A stretch of 64,000 nt of DNA from Paenibacillus psychroresistens (GTDB taxonomy: Bacteria; Bacillota; Bacilli; Paenibacillales; NBRC-103111): the NCBI RefSeq assembly GCF_009728935.1, contig NZ_CP034235.1:6585501-6649500 (forward strand), in the 5' to 3' direction. Of this stretch, positions 9,556 through 17,827 are shown one piece after another (within the stretch, counting starts at the first letter, position 1; every line of letters begins with the position of its first letter). The translations under genes and the position numbers were made by a program. Below the pieces are notes generated by a model, which searched no databases, was not told the origin of the DNA, and saw only the letters and a program-made list of their open reading frames with translations.

Positions 9556-10827
9556 TTATTCCTTATCTGCCGTATGATTCGATTGCCCGCTTCGATCAAG
9601 CTTTTGAATATATACCGGCTTTGTCGACGAAACATAACTCACGAGAGCAGCACGATCGAGCAACATTGAGTCGGCAATGATCTCTATAGTGACAGGCACT
9701 TGCAGCTTATACGATAATTGAGAACGGATATACTCCTCTGGCCATTTTCCAGACTCATGAGAATCAAGAAGAAAGTGCAGCCCGTTCTCTTGCTCCAACA
9801 CCTTCCAAGCATCTGGAGCAGGAAACAACGAATATACGGCTTCATGGATATCCAAGGCGTCGAGAATGGTTTCACCGAAAACAATTCGATCTTTACTTCT
9901 ACCGTAGTGCACCAGTTTTCCTACTAATCGACCGCAAGCACACAAGGAAGGTTCAACAGAGATAATGTCTTCATTAAAGTATCGCAACAGAGGAGAACCC
10001 TGATGGGAAAGTGTTGTAATCGCGGCAAACCCTCTCTCACCCTGAGTAACCGGACCTGAACCGTCTTCATTCAGCACTTCCACGAAAAAATCCTGTTCCA
10101 CGATATGCATCGCACCATATTCACACATGGCAGCGATATTAGCTGTTTCCGTCGAACCATACATATTATATACAGGCACGCCCCACAGTTTTTCTATATG
10201 TTCCCTGCGCTTGTCGCTCATCAATTCACCGGCAACGCAAATAGCCCGCAGTGCTGGAAAATCTTTGTTCGAAACGGAACCAACTAGACGCGCTGTCTCG
10301 GCCAGCAGTTCCATTTCGCGTGGCAGTCCCGCCATCACAGTGACTCGAAGACGCTTCATAAGATTCAGCACTCTCGGATATGGCGTTACTAAAGTACGAC
10401 CACTTGCTGGAACCACCCCTGCTCCCGACTGCCATGCTGCTTGCTGCATTAAGAAAGCGGGTAGTGCCAATGCATAGGGAAAACGAATCAGCACAAGATC
10501 TTCCGCTATTAAGCGAACACCGCATTCTTTCAGCTGTTTTCCGCCAATCCTCAAATCTTCTTGAGTAAACCAGGAAGCAGAAGGCTCTCCTGTCGTACCG
10601 GTTGATTCGTGGTATTGCGCAATCTCTTTCATTTCAACGGCAAGGTGACCGAAAGTGCCGGCTTTCCGGAGATCATCTTTTGTTGTCAACGGCAGTGTTT
10701 GTATGCGGTCTAATCCAATGCTATCCAGGTTATATGGCGATAATTTATCCTTGTACAGAGGGGATTTAGCAAGGCGTATTAATAAATCCTTGAACTTCTC
10801 CTCCCGCTCCCTACTGCTGTCGGTCAT
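9556..10827 (-). CDS. PaaK/CapK-like adenylate-forming enzyme, copy 1
   Basis: A 423-residue member of the phenylacetate-CoA ligase (PaaK/CapK) branch of the ANL superfamily. Residues near 80 carry the phosphate-binding ESTGTTGEPS; later come NMYGSTETANIA and the Cys-bearing CACGRLVGKL. Such enzymes adenylate an aryl or acyl carboxylate and pass it to CoA or another acceptor. The C-terminal lysine motif usual in PaaK (PR..GKA) is not clear here: the C-terminus reads SSTKPVYIQK. This copy may therefore differ in its second half-reaction. The ATG at 10827 follows GGAGGTAGCCTT. It is 25 bases after the second copy. Likely substrate, by context: 4-hydroxybenzoate. Confidence 0.8.
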   Translation of the reverse strand: MTDSSREREEKFKDLLIRLAKSPLYKDKLSPYNLDSIGLDRIQTLPLTTKDDLRKAGTFGHLAVEMKEIAQYHESTGTTGEPSASWFTQEDLRIGGKQLKECGVRLIAEDLVLIRFPYALALPAFLMQQAAWQSGAGVVPASGRTLVTPYPRVLNLMKRLRVTVMAGLPREMELLAETARLVGSVSNKDFPALRAICVAGELMSDKRREHIEKLWGVPVYNMYGSTETANIAAMCEYGAMHIVEQDFFVEVLNEDGSGPVTQGERGFAAITTLSHQGSPLLRYFNEDIISVEPSLCACGRLVGKLVHYGRSKDRIVFGETILDALDIHEAVYSLFPAPDAWKVLEQENGLHFLLDSHESGKWPEEYIRSQLSYKLQVPVTIEIIADSMLLDRAALVSYVSSTKPVYIQKLDRSGQSNHTADKE

Positions 10828-10852
10828 AAGGCTACCTCCTTGTTCCATGCCG

Positions 10853-12196
10853 TTAAATGAATACACGGGTCGCTTTACCGAATGTACGAGGGATATCGTG
10901 CCTGATTTCTACCTCGCAATCAATCCCGATCCGGTCAGACATATGCTTTCGGATTTTCGCTGCCAATTGCTCGTCGCTTAATTCCGTCCGAAATGGCTCA
11001 GCTTCAATCTTAAAGACTCCTTGATTTAACTTGAAGTGATACCACATACCCACATCGGGGATTTCCATGAGGAAGTGTTCTATCATGAATGGAGAATAGT
11101 CCTCACCTCCCAGGTGCAGCATGTTCTCCATTCTGCCTCTCAGGTGCAGAAGATCCATTGTGATGCCGCAAGCGCAATTGGATTTTTGGATATTACCGAT
11201 ATCCCCGCTGCGATAGCGCACCATTGGCATTCCTTCGCGCAGCAGTGTCGTCACAATGATTTCACCCGTTCTGCCGTTAGGAAGCCGTTCCTCCGTAACC
11301 GGATCGATGATTTCTACTTTTACATGTCCTTCCATCACGTGATACCCATTGTGTTCACTACATTCAACAGCAACTCCCCCGCATTCCGTTGAGCCGTAGA
11401 AGAAAGATACTTCGCATCCCCACCATTTTTCCAGCCGCTCTCGGAAGGTGGCAGAACAGCCTTCACCCGTAAGTAAAATTTTCTTCAATCGGATATCTTC
11501 ACCTATTTTAATGCCAGCCCGCTCGCTTTCTTCCGCCAAGAGCGCTGCATAGGAAGGGGTCGTAGCTAGGACTGTAGCTTGGTATTCCTTCATTAATTCC
11601 AATGACTTATCGACAGGAGCCATGTATCCGCCTTTACCAAGCGACAGCACTGCCATTCCAAACGCAAATTGAAACAACCGCTGGAATCCAAGACCTGGCA
11701 GCGCAAATTCATACGGCAGCGCGATTGCCGCCACATCCACTTCCGACTCCTTAAACAATTCCAAATATTTCGGCAGCAAGTCGTATATATATTGATCAGC
11801 TAAGGTGTAGGAGGTATAAGTCGGTACCCCCGAGGTCCCGCTTGTCAGGTGAACCTGACCAATTTCTTTATGATCAACGCACAAGATCTTCTGCTTATCT
11901 CCTCTTATAACGGCTTTCTTCAACAATGGTATAGAAGTTAAATGCTCTAGGCTTTCGATTTTCGGTTCTGTGAAGCCTGCCGCTACCAGCTGTGAACGGT
12001 AATATTCATTCCGGTTCCAAATATGAGCAAGCGTAGAGTTAATAGCTTTCAACTGATAGTCTTCTATTCTTTGCCGAGGCAGTTTTTCTATAGTTACTCC
12101 TTCATCATCCAATTGCTTGAAAAAAACTTTGAATGGCTCCAAATGGGATGAATGCTCGTCAATGGAAACCGTCATCTTATGGGATTGCAACTTCAT
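10853..12196 (-). CDS. PaaK/CapK-like adenylate-forming enzyme, copy 2
   Basis: A 447-residue paralogue of the next gene. Motifs: LTSGTSGVPTYTSY near residue 120, FFYGSTECGG, MVRYRSGDIG, a CACG pair, LRGRMENML, and a C-terminal IPRTFGKATRVF that holds the usual catalytic lysine. It should therefore be a full ligase that activates a carboxylic acid as adenylate and then thioester. The start at 12196 follows AGGAGGATTTTT. Two non-identical ligases in tandem suggest two substrates or two steps, for example activation and transfer. PaaK/CapK proteins are often found in surface-polysaccharide loci. Confidence 0.83.
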   Translation of the reverse strand: MKLQSHKMTVSIDEHSSHLEPFKVFFKQLDDEGVTIEKLPRQRIEDYQLKAINSTLAHIWNRNEYYRSQLVAAGFTEPKIESLEHLTSIPLLKKAVIRGDKQKILCVDHKEIGQVHLTSGTSGVPTYTSYTLADQYIYDLLPKYLELFKESEVDVAAIALPYEFALPGLGFQRLFQFAFGMAVLSLGKGGYMAPVDKSLELMKEYQATVLATTPSYAALLAEESERAGIKIGEDIRLKKILLTGEGCSATFRERLEKWWGCEVSFFYGSTECGGVAVECSEHNGYHVMEGHVKVEIIDPVTEERLPNGRTGEIIVTTLLREGMPMVRYRSGDIGNIQKSNCACGITMDLLHLRGRMENMLHLGGEDYSPFMIEHFLMEIPDVGMWYHFKLNQGVFKIEAEPFRTELSDEQLAAKIRKHMSDRIGIDCEVEIRHDIPRTFGKATRVFI

Positions 12197-12216
12197 AAAA
12201 ATCCTCCTATCTTTTT

Positions 12217-12822
12217 TCACACTTTATATAAGTAGTTATGGAATATTAAAAAGTCTAGGATCTGGGTAACTGATTCGCTTACCGTTAGCCTTTCCGATTC
12301 TATTGTTATCTCCTGCAGAACTGGAGGTTCATAGGGAGCCGAAATCCCAGTAAACTCTAAGATTTCACCAACTCTAGCTTTTTTGTACAGTCCCTTTGGA
12401 TCACGTCTTTCGCATTCACTAAGCGAACACTTTACATAAATCTCTATAAAATCCCCTTTATGAAAAATAGATCGTGCCATGTCACGATCCGCTCGATAAG
12501 GCGAAATAAATGCCGTAACGGCAACAATTCCTGCATCTACAAAAAGATTGGCCACTTCCGCTATTCTACGAATATTCTCTTTACGCTCATCCGGACTGAA
12601 ACCAAGATCATTGTTCAAACCGTGACGGATATTGTCCCCGTCCAAGACATAAGCGTGGCAATTCAAGTTATAAAGCTCCTTTTCTATTTCAAAGGCCAAA
12701 GTTGATTTCCCAGATCCAGAGAGTCCCGTTAACCACAATACACAGCTTTTGTGATTATTCAATCGGTAGCGGTCATCTCTTACAATAATGGATGGACACC
12801 ATGTAATCTTGCTCTCTGACAA
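12217..12822 (-). CDS. cysC: Adenylylsulfate (APS) kinase
   Basis: A 201-residue APS kinase that makes PAPS from APS and ATP. Family motifs are intact: Walker A GLSGSGKST near residue 34, DGDNIRHGLN, FISPYRADRD, ERRDPKGLYKKAR and FTGISAPYE. The start is TTG, placed by GGGGGAGA a few bases upstream. It is the first gene of the minus-strand arm. No ATP sulfurylase, PAPS reductase or sulfite reductase is near, so its role is probably to supply the sulfate donor for a modification rather than sulfur assimilation. No sulfotransferase was recognised in the window. Confidence 0.92.
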   Translation of the reverse strand: MSESKITWCPSIIVRDDRYRLNNHKSCVLWLTGLSGSGKSTLAFEIEKELYNLNCHAYVLDGDNIRHGLNNDLGFSPDERKENIRRIAEVANLFVDAGIVAVTAFISPYRADRDMARSIFHKGDFIEIYVKCSLSECERRDPKGLYKKARVGEILEFTGISAPYEPPVLQEITIESERLTVSESVTQILDFLIFHNYLYKV

Positions 12823-13115
12823 GTTCTCCCCCCTATTCCGTTCCCCCTGAACAACTATGCTGATCCCGTTTTATTAGCAGATTTCTGCGTCAGTTCTAGC
12901 ATTCTTTCTACTTATCCTTCATTAATCATGTTGTTGATTTGTTTCCCTCCTTCCTAGTTACTCTCTCTGTATTAAATGCAAGAAATAAAGACTTGACTCA
13001 GACAAGCGTATATTTTTATAAAAGTAAGTATTTCATCCAATCGCTATATGGGAGAGTCACATATCGTATCAAGTATGAAGCTTCCGGAAGCATGAAGGAA
13101 GGAGGGAACATATCG

Positions 13116-14018
13116 GTGTTGCTATACGGATTGGAGCAAGGCCCAGATTTTCAACATCTCTACACACGGCTTCTAATAAGCTGTCCGGCTAGCAGCTCGG
13201 ATGAGGGGGGATTATTTTTACTAGATTTTAAACATAATTCTTTAAAGAAGCTGTTCACTGCCAGTTGTTTAGGAATGACGTGGGTAAATGACCAACTCAT
13301 CGTTACGACTGATGACAATCAGATTATTACTATGAATCATCGGTTTCAGCTCATATCTACAACGAAACACCCGAAACTCGACTTTCATGGCATCGCAAAG
13401 CTGAATGATAAAGCTGTACTTGTCGTAGAAACGGAAATCAATGCGATTGGTTGCTATGAGGTCGATACATTCATGCGAATAGGAGAAATTCGATTCAATC
13501 CAGCAGATAAAGATGTTCATCATATCAATGATATTTGGTTAGAAGGAAACATCTTATATGCTTCGATGTTTTCTCCTTATGACGAATGGTATCTGGATCC
13601 GGCTAAAAAAAACGGTGGGATAGTCGCTATTGACCTAACCGATTTTCAACCTAATAAACGCTTGGATATAGCGCCAGCGAATCATATCGTCGTTAGCGAT
13701 TTGCATATGCCTCATACGGTTATGGTGCATGAAGGCCAACTGACTTATTGCGACTCCATGTCATTCTGTGCAGTTGTTGGAAACCAGACTAAGATTCAAG
13801 TTACGGGCTTTACGCGGGGAATTGCTATAACGGATGATACGATCTTTATCGGACAAAGCAGAATGAGACATGTTCTGCGAATACCACAAGAATCTGCAAA
13901 ACGCAGCTTGGACAGTGGCATCCATGTATTCAGTCCCGAGTCTGGAATCTCCCGTTTTGTATCGCTTCCTGTACAACAGATATACCAGATTCTCGTGATT
14001 CATCATGACTTTTCATAG
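13116..14018 (+). CDS. Beta-propeller-like protein (DUF4915-like)
   Basis: A protein of about 300 residues that I can place only loosely. It begins LLYGLEQGPDFQHLYTRLLI and has repeated strands of the form GLFLLDFK, LIVTTDDNQIITMN, AVLVVETEINAIGCYEV and NILYASMFSPYDEWY, as in WD/NHL-like propellers such as DUF4915. The start chosen is GTG 13116 with GGAGGG 9 bases upstream; an ATG at 13092 lacks a site. No signal peptide is seen. It opens the plus-strand arm, divergent from APS kinase, and is followed 5 bases later by TPR-like genes. The function is unknown. Confidence 0.65.
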   Translation: MLLYGLEQGPDFQHLYTRLLISCPASSSDEGGLFLLDFKHNSLKKLFTASCLGMTWVNDQLIVTTDDNQIITMNHRFQLISTTKHPKLDFHGIAKLNDKAVLVVETEINAIGCYEVDTFMRIGEIRFNPADKDVHHINDIWLEGNILYASMFSPYDEWYLDPAKKNGGIVAIDLTDFQPNKRLDIAPANHIVVSDLHMPHTVMVHEGQLTYCDSMSFCAVVGNQTKIQVTGFTRGIAITDDTIFIGQSRMRHVLRIPQESAKRSLDSGIHVFSPESGISRFVSLPVQQIYQILVIHHDFS

Positions 14019-14032
14019 GGAGGGTGATAGAA

Positions 14033-14566
14033 ATAGCAACTGACAGCAAACATAAAAAACAATTCGAGGAAGCCAAAAAGCTCCATTATAAAGGTGTAGA
14101 CGGAGACAAAAACGCGGTGAAAAGCGCAAACCAGCATCTCTCAAAACTCCGTGAGGCTGAGCCTGGCAATGCACTAATTGAAGCCTATTATGGAAGCTCT
14201 CTAGTTCTAATAGCGCGAGATTCCGTTAAACCTCTGGAAAAAGCAGATAAAGCGCAAGAAGGATTTGATACCTTGAATCGGGCCATTAATTCAGATCCGA
14301 ACGATAAAGAAATTCGGCTGTTACGCGCAAACGTCTGTCTGCGACTGCCGGAGTCCTTTTTTCATTGCTTGCAAACGGCGATCGAGGACTTCACCTTCCT
14401 TCTTGATCGCTATGAAGAAAACGCTAGTTACCTTACCCAAAAGCAAGTCAGAGAGGTAATCCAAAACCTCAGTACCGCTTATCAAAATGCTGGAAAACCG
14501 GACAAAGCGAATGCGGTCTTGCAGCGTCTCTCCCAAATAACGTTTAGAGAGGAAGGAAAGCATTGA
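14033..14566 (+). CDS. TPR-like protein, paralogue 1 (start codon uncertain)
   Basis: A helical-repeat protein of about 177 residues, clearly paralogous to the next gene (shared AYYG, LIARD, KPLEK, LNRAI, LRLPE.FF and the TAIEDFTFLLD block). It resembles TPR scaffolds; no catalytic motif is seen. The start is odd. GGGAGGG at 14018-14024 is spaced 8 bases from an in-frame ATA at 14033, whereas the only in-frame GTG (14024) overlaps the binding site. Either ATA is used, or GTG 14024 is used by coupling to the upstream stop at 14018. It overlaps the next gene by 4 bases. Confidence 0.65.
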   Translation: MATDSKHKKQFEEAKKLHYKGVDGDKNAVKSANQHLSKLREAEPGNALIEAYYGSSLVLIARDSVKPLEKADKAQEGFDTLNRAINSDPNDKEIRLLRANVCLRLPESFFHCLQTAIEDFTFLLDRYEENASYLTQKQVREVIQNLSTAYQNAGKPDKANAVLQRLSQITFREEGKH

Positions 14567-15306
14567 CAAACCAAAACCAAGATAATTCTGACTCATTTAA
14601 TGAGAGACTCGACCAGGCTGCCCAAATATATAGGGATGCCGTTGCAGGCGATGTAACCGCCGTTCAGGAAGCGAATCGGCTGTTTGAACAGCTGCGATTA
14701 GAAAATCCCGCCCACCCGCTTGTCAACGCATATTATGGCGGCACAATGCTATTAATTGCTCGGGATAAAACAAAACCATTAGAAAAACTGAAATGGTCGA
14801 AAAACGGCTTGAAGCTTCTCGACAAAGCGGTAGCCGCCGCTCCGGAGGACAGCTTGATCCGACTGCTTCGTGGCAAAGCTGTATTCAAGCTGCCGGAGAA
14901 GCATTTCCGCCGAACACAGACGGTAATTGAAGATTATACTTTCCTTATCGATCAAGAGATGCGCCAAGAGGGCACACTCGAGCCTGAGAAGTACTCGCAA
15001 GTAGTCTATGATCTCGGTGAGGCGTACCACAGAATCGGTCGGAACAAGGATGCTGAGATGTGCTGGAAAAGGTTGGAGAACCAAACCCAAGATCCAGAAA
15101 TGCAACAGCTCCTTAGTACAAATCTGCAGTCACTAGAAGGCAAACCGGAGATTGAAGACAACAAGACCGAGAGCCTCTCGTCGATGTTGGTAGGAGCTGC
15201 TCTCGCTATCGGCAACGCATTCTCCCGTTGGGTAGAAAAAGAGAAGAAAAAGGAAAAAGCAGCTCTTCGTCGTAAACGCCGCAAGAATAAAAAAAGTCGG
15301 CGCTAG
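14563..15306 (+). CDS. TPR-like protein, paralogue 2, with polybasic tail
   Basis: A 247-residue paralogue of the preceding gene. The first 180 residues are TPR-like helices (NAYYGGTMLLIARDKTKPLE, LLDKAVAAAPED, YDLGEAYHRIGRNKDAE). A short hydrophobic stretch follows (near 210, MLVGAALAIGNAFSRWV), and the end is a Lys/Arg-rich tail of about 25 residues. The TTG start overlaps the upstream stop (TTGA), with GAGGAAGGAAAG before it. The hydrophobic segment and basic tail suggest binding to a membrane or acidic polymer; the small protein at 7029-7322 ends in a similar way. No enzyme activity is predicted. Confidence 0.7.
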   Translation: MTNQNQDNSDSFNERLDQAAQIYRDAVAGDVTAVQEANRLFEQLRLENPAHPLVNAYYGGTMLLIARDKTKPLEKLKWSKNGLKLLDKAVAAAPEDSLIRLLRGKAVFKLPEKHFRRTQTVIEDYTFLIDQEMRQEGTLEPEKYSQVVYDLGEAYHRIGRNKDAEMCWKRLENQTQDPEMQQLLSTNLQSLEGKPEIEDNKTESLSSMLVGAALAIGNAFSRWVEKEKKKEKAALRRKRRKNKKSRR

Positions 15307-15358
15307 AATAAAAACCATTACTTCTGGGGAACCGGATTTTCGGAAGGAGGTGAGACAC

Positions 15359-15598
15359 ATGTCTAGTATCCCGAGAAAAATCTTCAAGAAAGTTATAAAA
15401 AAGTCCAAACCTATCATCAAAGCTACTATGAGAAGCGGCGCTGAGAATATCGGCCAACGACTTCTGACTGCGGTAAGTAATCCAAACCAGCCATTCGATA
15501 TTACGCTTGAGAAACTTTTGACTGCCCTAAAGAGCGGTGCCCTTGCAACTGGCCTAGAGGTTGTGAAAGGGGGATTTGATCAGAAAGTTGCGAAATAA
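15359..15598 (+). CDS. Small basic protein, unknown function
   Basis: A 79-residue protein, last in the plus-strand arm. ATG 15359 is preceded by GGAAGGAGG at 8 bases; the in-frame GTG nine bases earlier lies in that site and is rejected. The N-terminus is strongly basic (IPRKIFKKVIKKSKPIIKA). The C-terminal half is an amphipathic helix region with LLTALKSGALATGLEVVKGG. Unknown family. The strong ribosome binding site suggests it is well expressed. Confidence 0.6.
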   Translation: MSSIPRKIFKKVIKKSKPIIKATMRSGAENIGQRLLTAVSNPNQPFDITLEKLLTALKSGALATGLEVVKGGFDQKVAK

Positions 15599-15620
15599 GA
15601 CAGGAATTCCACGCAGAAAA

Positions 15621-15655
15621 GCCCCTAGCCAATTTATGGCTTAGGGCCTTTCCGC
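15621..15655 (+). terminator. Terminator of the TPR arm
   Basis: The stem pairs GCCCCTAGCC with GGCTTAGGGC over a 7-base loop, followed by CTTT. It lies 22 bases after the last plus-strand gene of the island. Confidence 0.7.
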
Positions 15656-15691
15656 ATCACTTTAAAAAATCAATCATATGATCGCTTCTGT

Positions 15692-16330
15692 TTAGAAGCT
15701 TTTTCCTAATTCACGTGCTTTCTGCATAGCTTTTTCCTTGATTTCCGCGCCCTTATCCGGTGAAGCACCAGCACCTTCTACATAAACAACTTCAATAGAT
15801 TGAATTCCGATGAATTGTGCAATAGCTGTCAGGTAACGGTGGCTGAATTCAAAGCCTTGAAAAGGACCTTCGGAAAGTACGCTGCCGGAAGCTTGAATGT
15901 GCAGCAATTTTTTGTCAGCCGCTAACCCTACAAGAACACCTGCCTCATTGAATTTAAATGTTTTTCCCGCTACGCAAATCGCGTCAATATATGCTTTTAG
16001 AATAGGAGGGAATAAAAAGTTCCATACTGGATTGACGACAACAACTTTATCTGCAGAAACAAATTGATCTACAATTTCACCCAAACGTGATACTTTTGCT
16101 TGAGATTCTGGGCTTAATTGATCAAAAGCTGAGCCGCTAGCAAGCTTACCCCAGCCACTGAATACATCGGCATCAATATACGGAATATCCATATTGTACA
16201 AATCTAATAGAATGATTTCATCATCGGGATTTGAATTTTTGTATGCTTCTAAAAATTCCTTGCCTACAGCCAAGCTGCTGGATACGCTGTGGTCTAGTGG
16301 ATGTGCGGTTACGTATAATACTTTTGTCAT
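15692..16330 (-). CDS. FMN-dependent NADH:quinone reductase / azoreductase
   Basis: A 212-residue flavodoxin-fold enzyme of the AzoR family. It begins TKVLYVTAHPLDHSVSSSLA and has the family segments NPVWNFLFPPILKAYIDAI and HIQASGSVLSEGP. It uses NADH and FMN for two-electron reduction of quinones or azo compounds, which limits redox stress. The ATG at 16330 is chosen over an earlier one because GAGGAG precedes it. It is the last gene of a three-gene run with the SnoaL-like and nitroreductase genes. Confidence 0.88.
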   Translation of the reverse strand: MTKVLYVTAHPLDHSVSSSLAVGKEFLEAYKNSNPDDEIILLDLYNMDIPYIDADVFSGWGKLASGSAFDQLSPESQAKVSRLGEIVDQFVSADKVVVVNPVWNFLFPPILKAYIDAICVAGKTFKFNEAGVLVGLAADKKLLHIQASGSVLSEGPFQGFEFSHRYLTAIAQFIGIQSIEVVYVEGAGASPDKGAEIKEKAMQKARELGKSF

Positions 16331-16383
16331 TGTGTATATCTCCTCATGTTGCATTAGTTTTTTCAAATAATTATTAATACTAA

Positions 16384-16752
16384 TTAGTCCGCGAGTTTTT
16401 CAATAAAAATATACAACGAGCTAATTAAATCATCCTCAATAAGGAAGAAATCCTGACCCGTGATTGCTTTGGGATTTTCAGCTGGCCCATAAAACCAGCT
16501 AAGTTTTATTGCTCCATGGTGTTCATCTAGCGATCCAGATATAATGCTAAATGCAAACCCAGGAAACTTCAGCTGTACTTCATCAATTAATGTCATTAGT
16601 GCATCGCGGCCAACAAATACGTCCGGATAAAAAGGGTCATAAACCTTACAATTCTCAGCGTAGAGCTCATTAATCGACTCTCTGCGTCGATCACGATTTG
16701 TATCAGACCAGATTTTAAGATGCGTGTCTATAAGGTTACTGGCAGTACTCAT
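16384..16752 (-). CDS. SnoaL-like / NTF2-fold protein
   Basis: A 122-residue protein with the cone-shaped NTF2/SnoaL-like pattern: an N-terminal helix, NELYAENCKVYDPFYPDVFVGRD, LMTLIDEVQLKFPGF, then beta strands ending QDFFLIEDDLISSLYIF. Members are ligand-binding or isomerase-like; the function of this one is not known. It sits between the nitroreductase and azoreductase genes and is probably co-transcribed. It may handle the same small electrophile. Confidence 0.78.
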   Translation of the reverse strand: MSTASNLIDTHLKIWSDTNRDRRRESINELYAENCKVYDPFYPDVFVGRDALMTLIDEVQLKFPGFAFSIISGSLDEHHGAIKLSWFYGPAENPKAITGQDFFLIEDDLISSLYIFIEKLAD

Positions 16753-16789
16753 ATCTTAATCCTCAATCCTCCAAATAACTAAATTTGAA

Positions 16790-17440
16790 TTAGAATGACA
16801 TTTCATTCCAGCTTGTCACTTCATCTACGGTCAAGCGAATGGAAGGATGTCCTTCTTTAGTCGCTTTTCCGATAGCAATAAGCATGACTGAAACGTAACG
16901 CTCACTAATTCCGAATGCTTCTTTAAACTTGTTTACATCATAACCAGCCATAGGCACGGTGTCGTAACCCCTAGCTTTTGCTGCAAGCATCAATTGCATG
17001 GATACGAGTCCGCCATCAATATATGCGTACTTACTTGTAAGCTCGTAAGGAAATGTTGCATACATTTTTAGTGTACCCTCAACTTTAGAGTCTTTTGCAG
17101 CCTCAGTCATATGTCCCGCTTTAACAGCACGATCGTAGATTGTTTCTGTGAACTTAAAGTTTTCCAAATCACCTAGTACTGCAATAACAGCCGATGCATC
17201 CCCCACTTGCTTTTGATTGTAGGCAATTGGCAGCAGCTTTTCTTTCAGCGGTTGTGAATCAATAACCAAAAAGCGCCAAGCCTGCAAATTGGATCCAGAC
17301 GGAGCCTGAATGGCTTCTCGCAATATTTCCTTAATCTCATCTCTAGCTATTTTGAATGTCGGATCGTAAGTTCTGACAGCACGACGTTCACGCATAACGG
17401 TAGATAAAGGAATACTTTGGTGAGTTAATGTCGTTGACAA
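16790..17440 (-). CDS. Nitroreductase-family flavoenzyme
   Basis: A 216-residue FMN enzyme of the nitroreductase family: RERRAVRTYDP near residue 17, QAPSGSNLQAWRFLVID, and QLMLAAKARGYDTVPMAGYD. It reduces nitroaromatics or quinones with NAD(P)H. The start is taken as TTG 17440 because AATGGAGG lies 8 bases upstream; the earlier ATG (17461) would put this site inside the gene. It is the first gene of the operon, about 55 bases from a good sigma-A promoter. Confidence 0.88.
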   Translation of the reverse strand: MSTTLTHQSIPLSTVMRERRAVRTYDPTFKIARDEIKEILREAIQAPSGSNLQAWRFLVIDSQPLKEKLLPIAYNQKQVGDASAVIAVLGDLENFKFTETIYDRAVKAGHMTEAAKDSKVEGTLKMYATFPYELTSKYAYIDGGLVSMQLMLAAKARGYDTVPMAGYDVNKFKEAFGISERYVSVMLIAIGKATKEGHPSIRLTVDEVTSWNEMSF

Positions 17441-17494
17441 GATGTATACCTCCATTCCCAATTAATGTTTGAGTTAATTATGTAGCACTCACTA

Positions 17495-17523
17495 AATATA
17501 TATACTAACTAATATTATGTCAA
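17495..17523 (-). promoter_or_regulatory. Sigma-A promoter of the nitroreductase operon, possible TetR site
   Basis: On the minus strand there is TTGACA (17523-17518), a 17-base spacer and TATATT (17500-17495). The spacer and the bases after the -10 box carry two near-identical units, TTAGTTAGT and TTAGTGAGT, which could be the operator of the TetR regulator upstream. The promoter is well supported; the operator is a guess. Confidence 0.65.
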
Positions 17524-17593
17524 ATGGAAATTAAAAGCCAACTCAACCTCGTAACTTTCTAGTCCTTATCTGACCCGCTATTCTTAGGGAAAG

Positions 17594-17716
17594 AATTTCG
17601 CTATTAGTGTTATGATTTTCCTAAAAACAACTTGTATGGGTGAATTATTAGGCAGATAACGCAAGAATGGCGTTAATAGCGAAATTTTTTTTATGTTAGC
17701 GCCATTCTTGCGTTAT
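17594..17716. repeat. Nested inverted repeats in a gene-free region
   Basis: The 465 bases between the nitroreductase and TetR genes hold no gene. A perfect 17-base inverted repeat (17656-17672 with 17700-17716, containing AACGCAAGAATGGCG) has a 27-base loop. A second 13-base pair (17594-17606 with 17674-17686, AATTTCGCTATTA) reuses the loop of the first, so the two structures exclude each other. It may be a small palindromic intergenic repeat element. Confidence 0.7.
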
Positions 17717-17827
17717 TTACTGTAAAATTACCTTACAGCTTAAGAGTTAGCGAAAATAGGGTCTGTTTTAAAGAAAATGTTTCCTTAATTTAAAACACCC
17801 TAAGCGGTTCACTGATATTCTGCCCAT

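Noticed and set aside
12217..12822. APS kinase as part of sulfate assimilation
   Set aside because: No ATP sulfurylase, PAPS reductase or sulfite reductase is linked; its place with aryl-activating enzymes suggests another use.
7824..12822. Siderophore (petrobactin-type) pathway
   Set aside because: DAHP synthase and aryl ligases are present, but no dehydroshikimate dehydratase, NRPS or NIS synthetase is seen.
12939..13115. Longer start (TTG 12939) for the beta-propeller gene
   Set aside because: No ribosome binding site and no sensible N-terminus; GTG 13116 has GGAGGG at good spacing.
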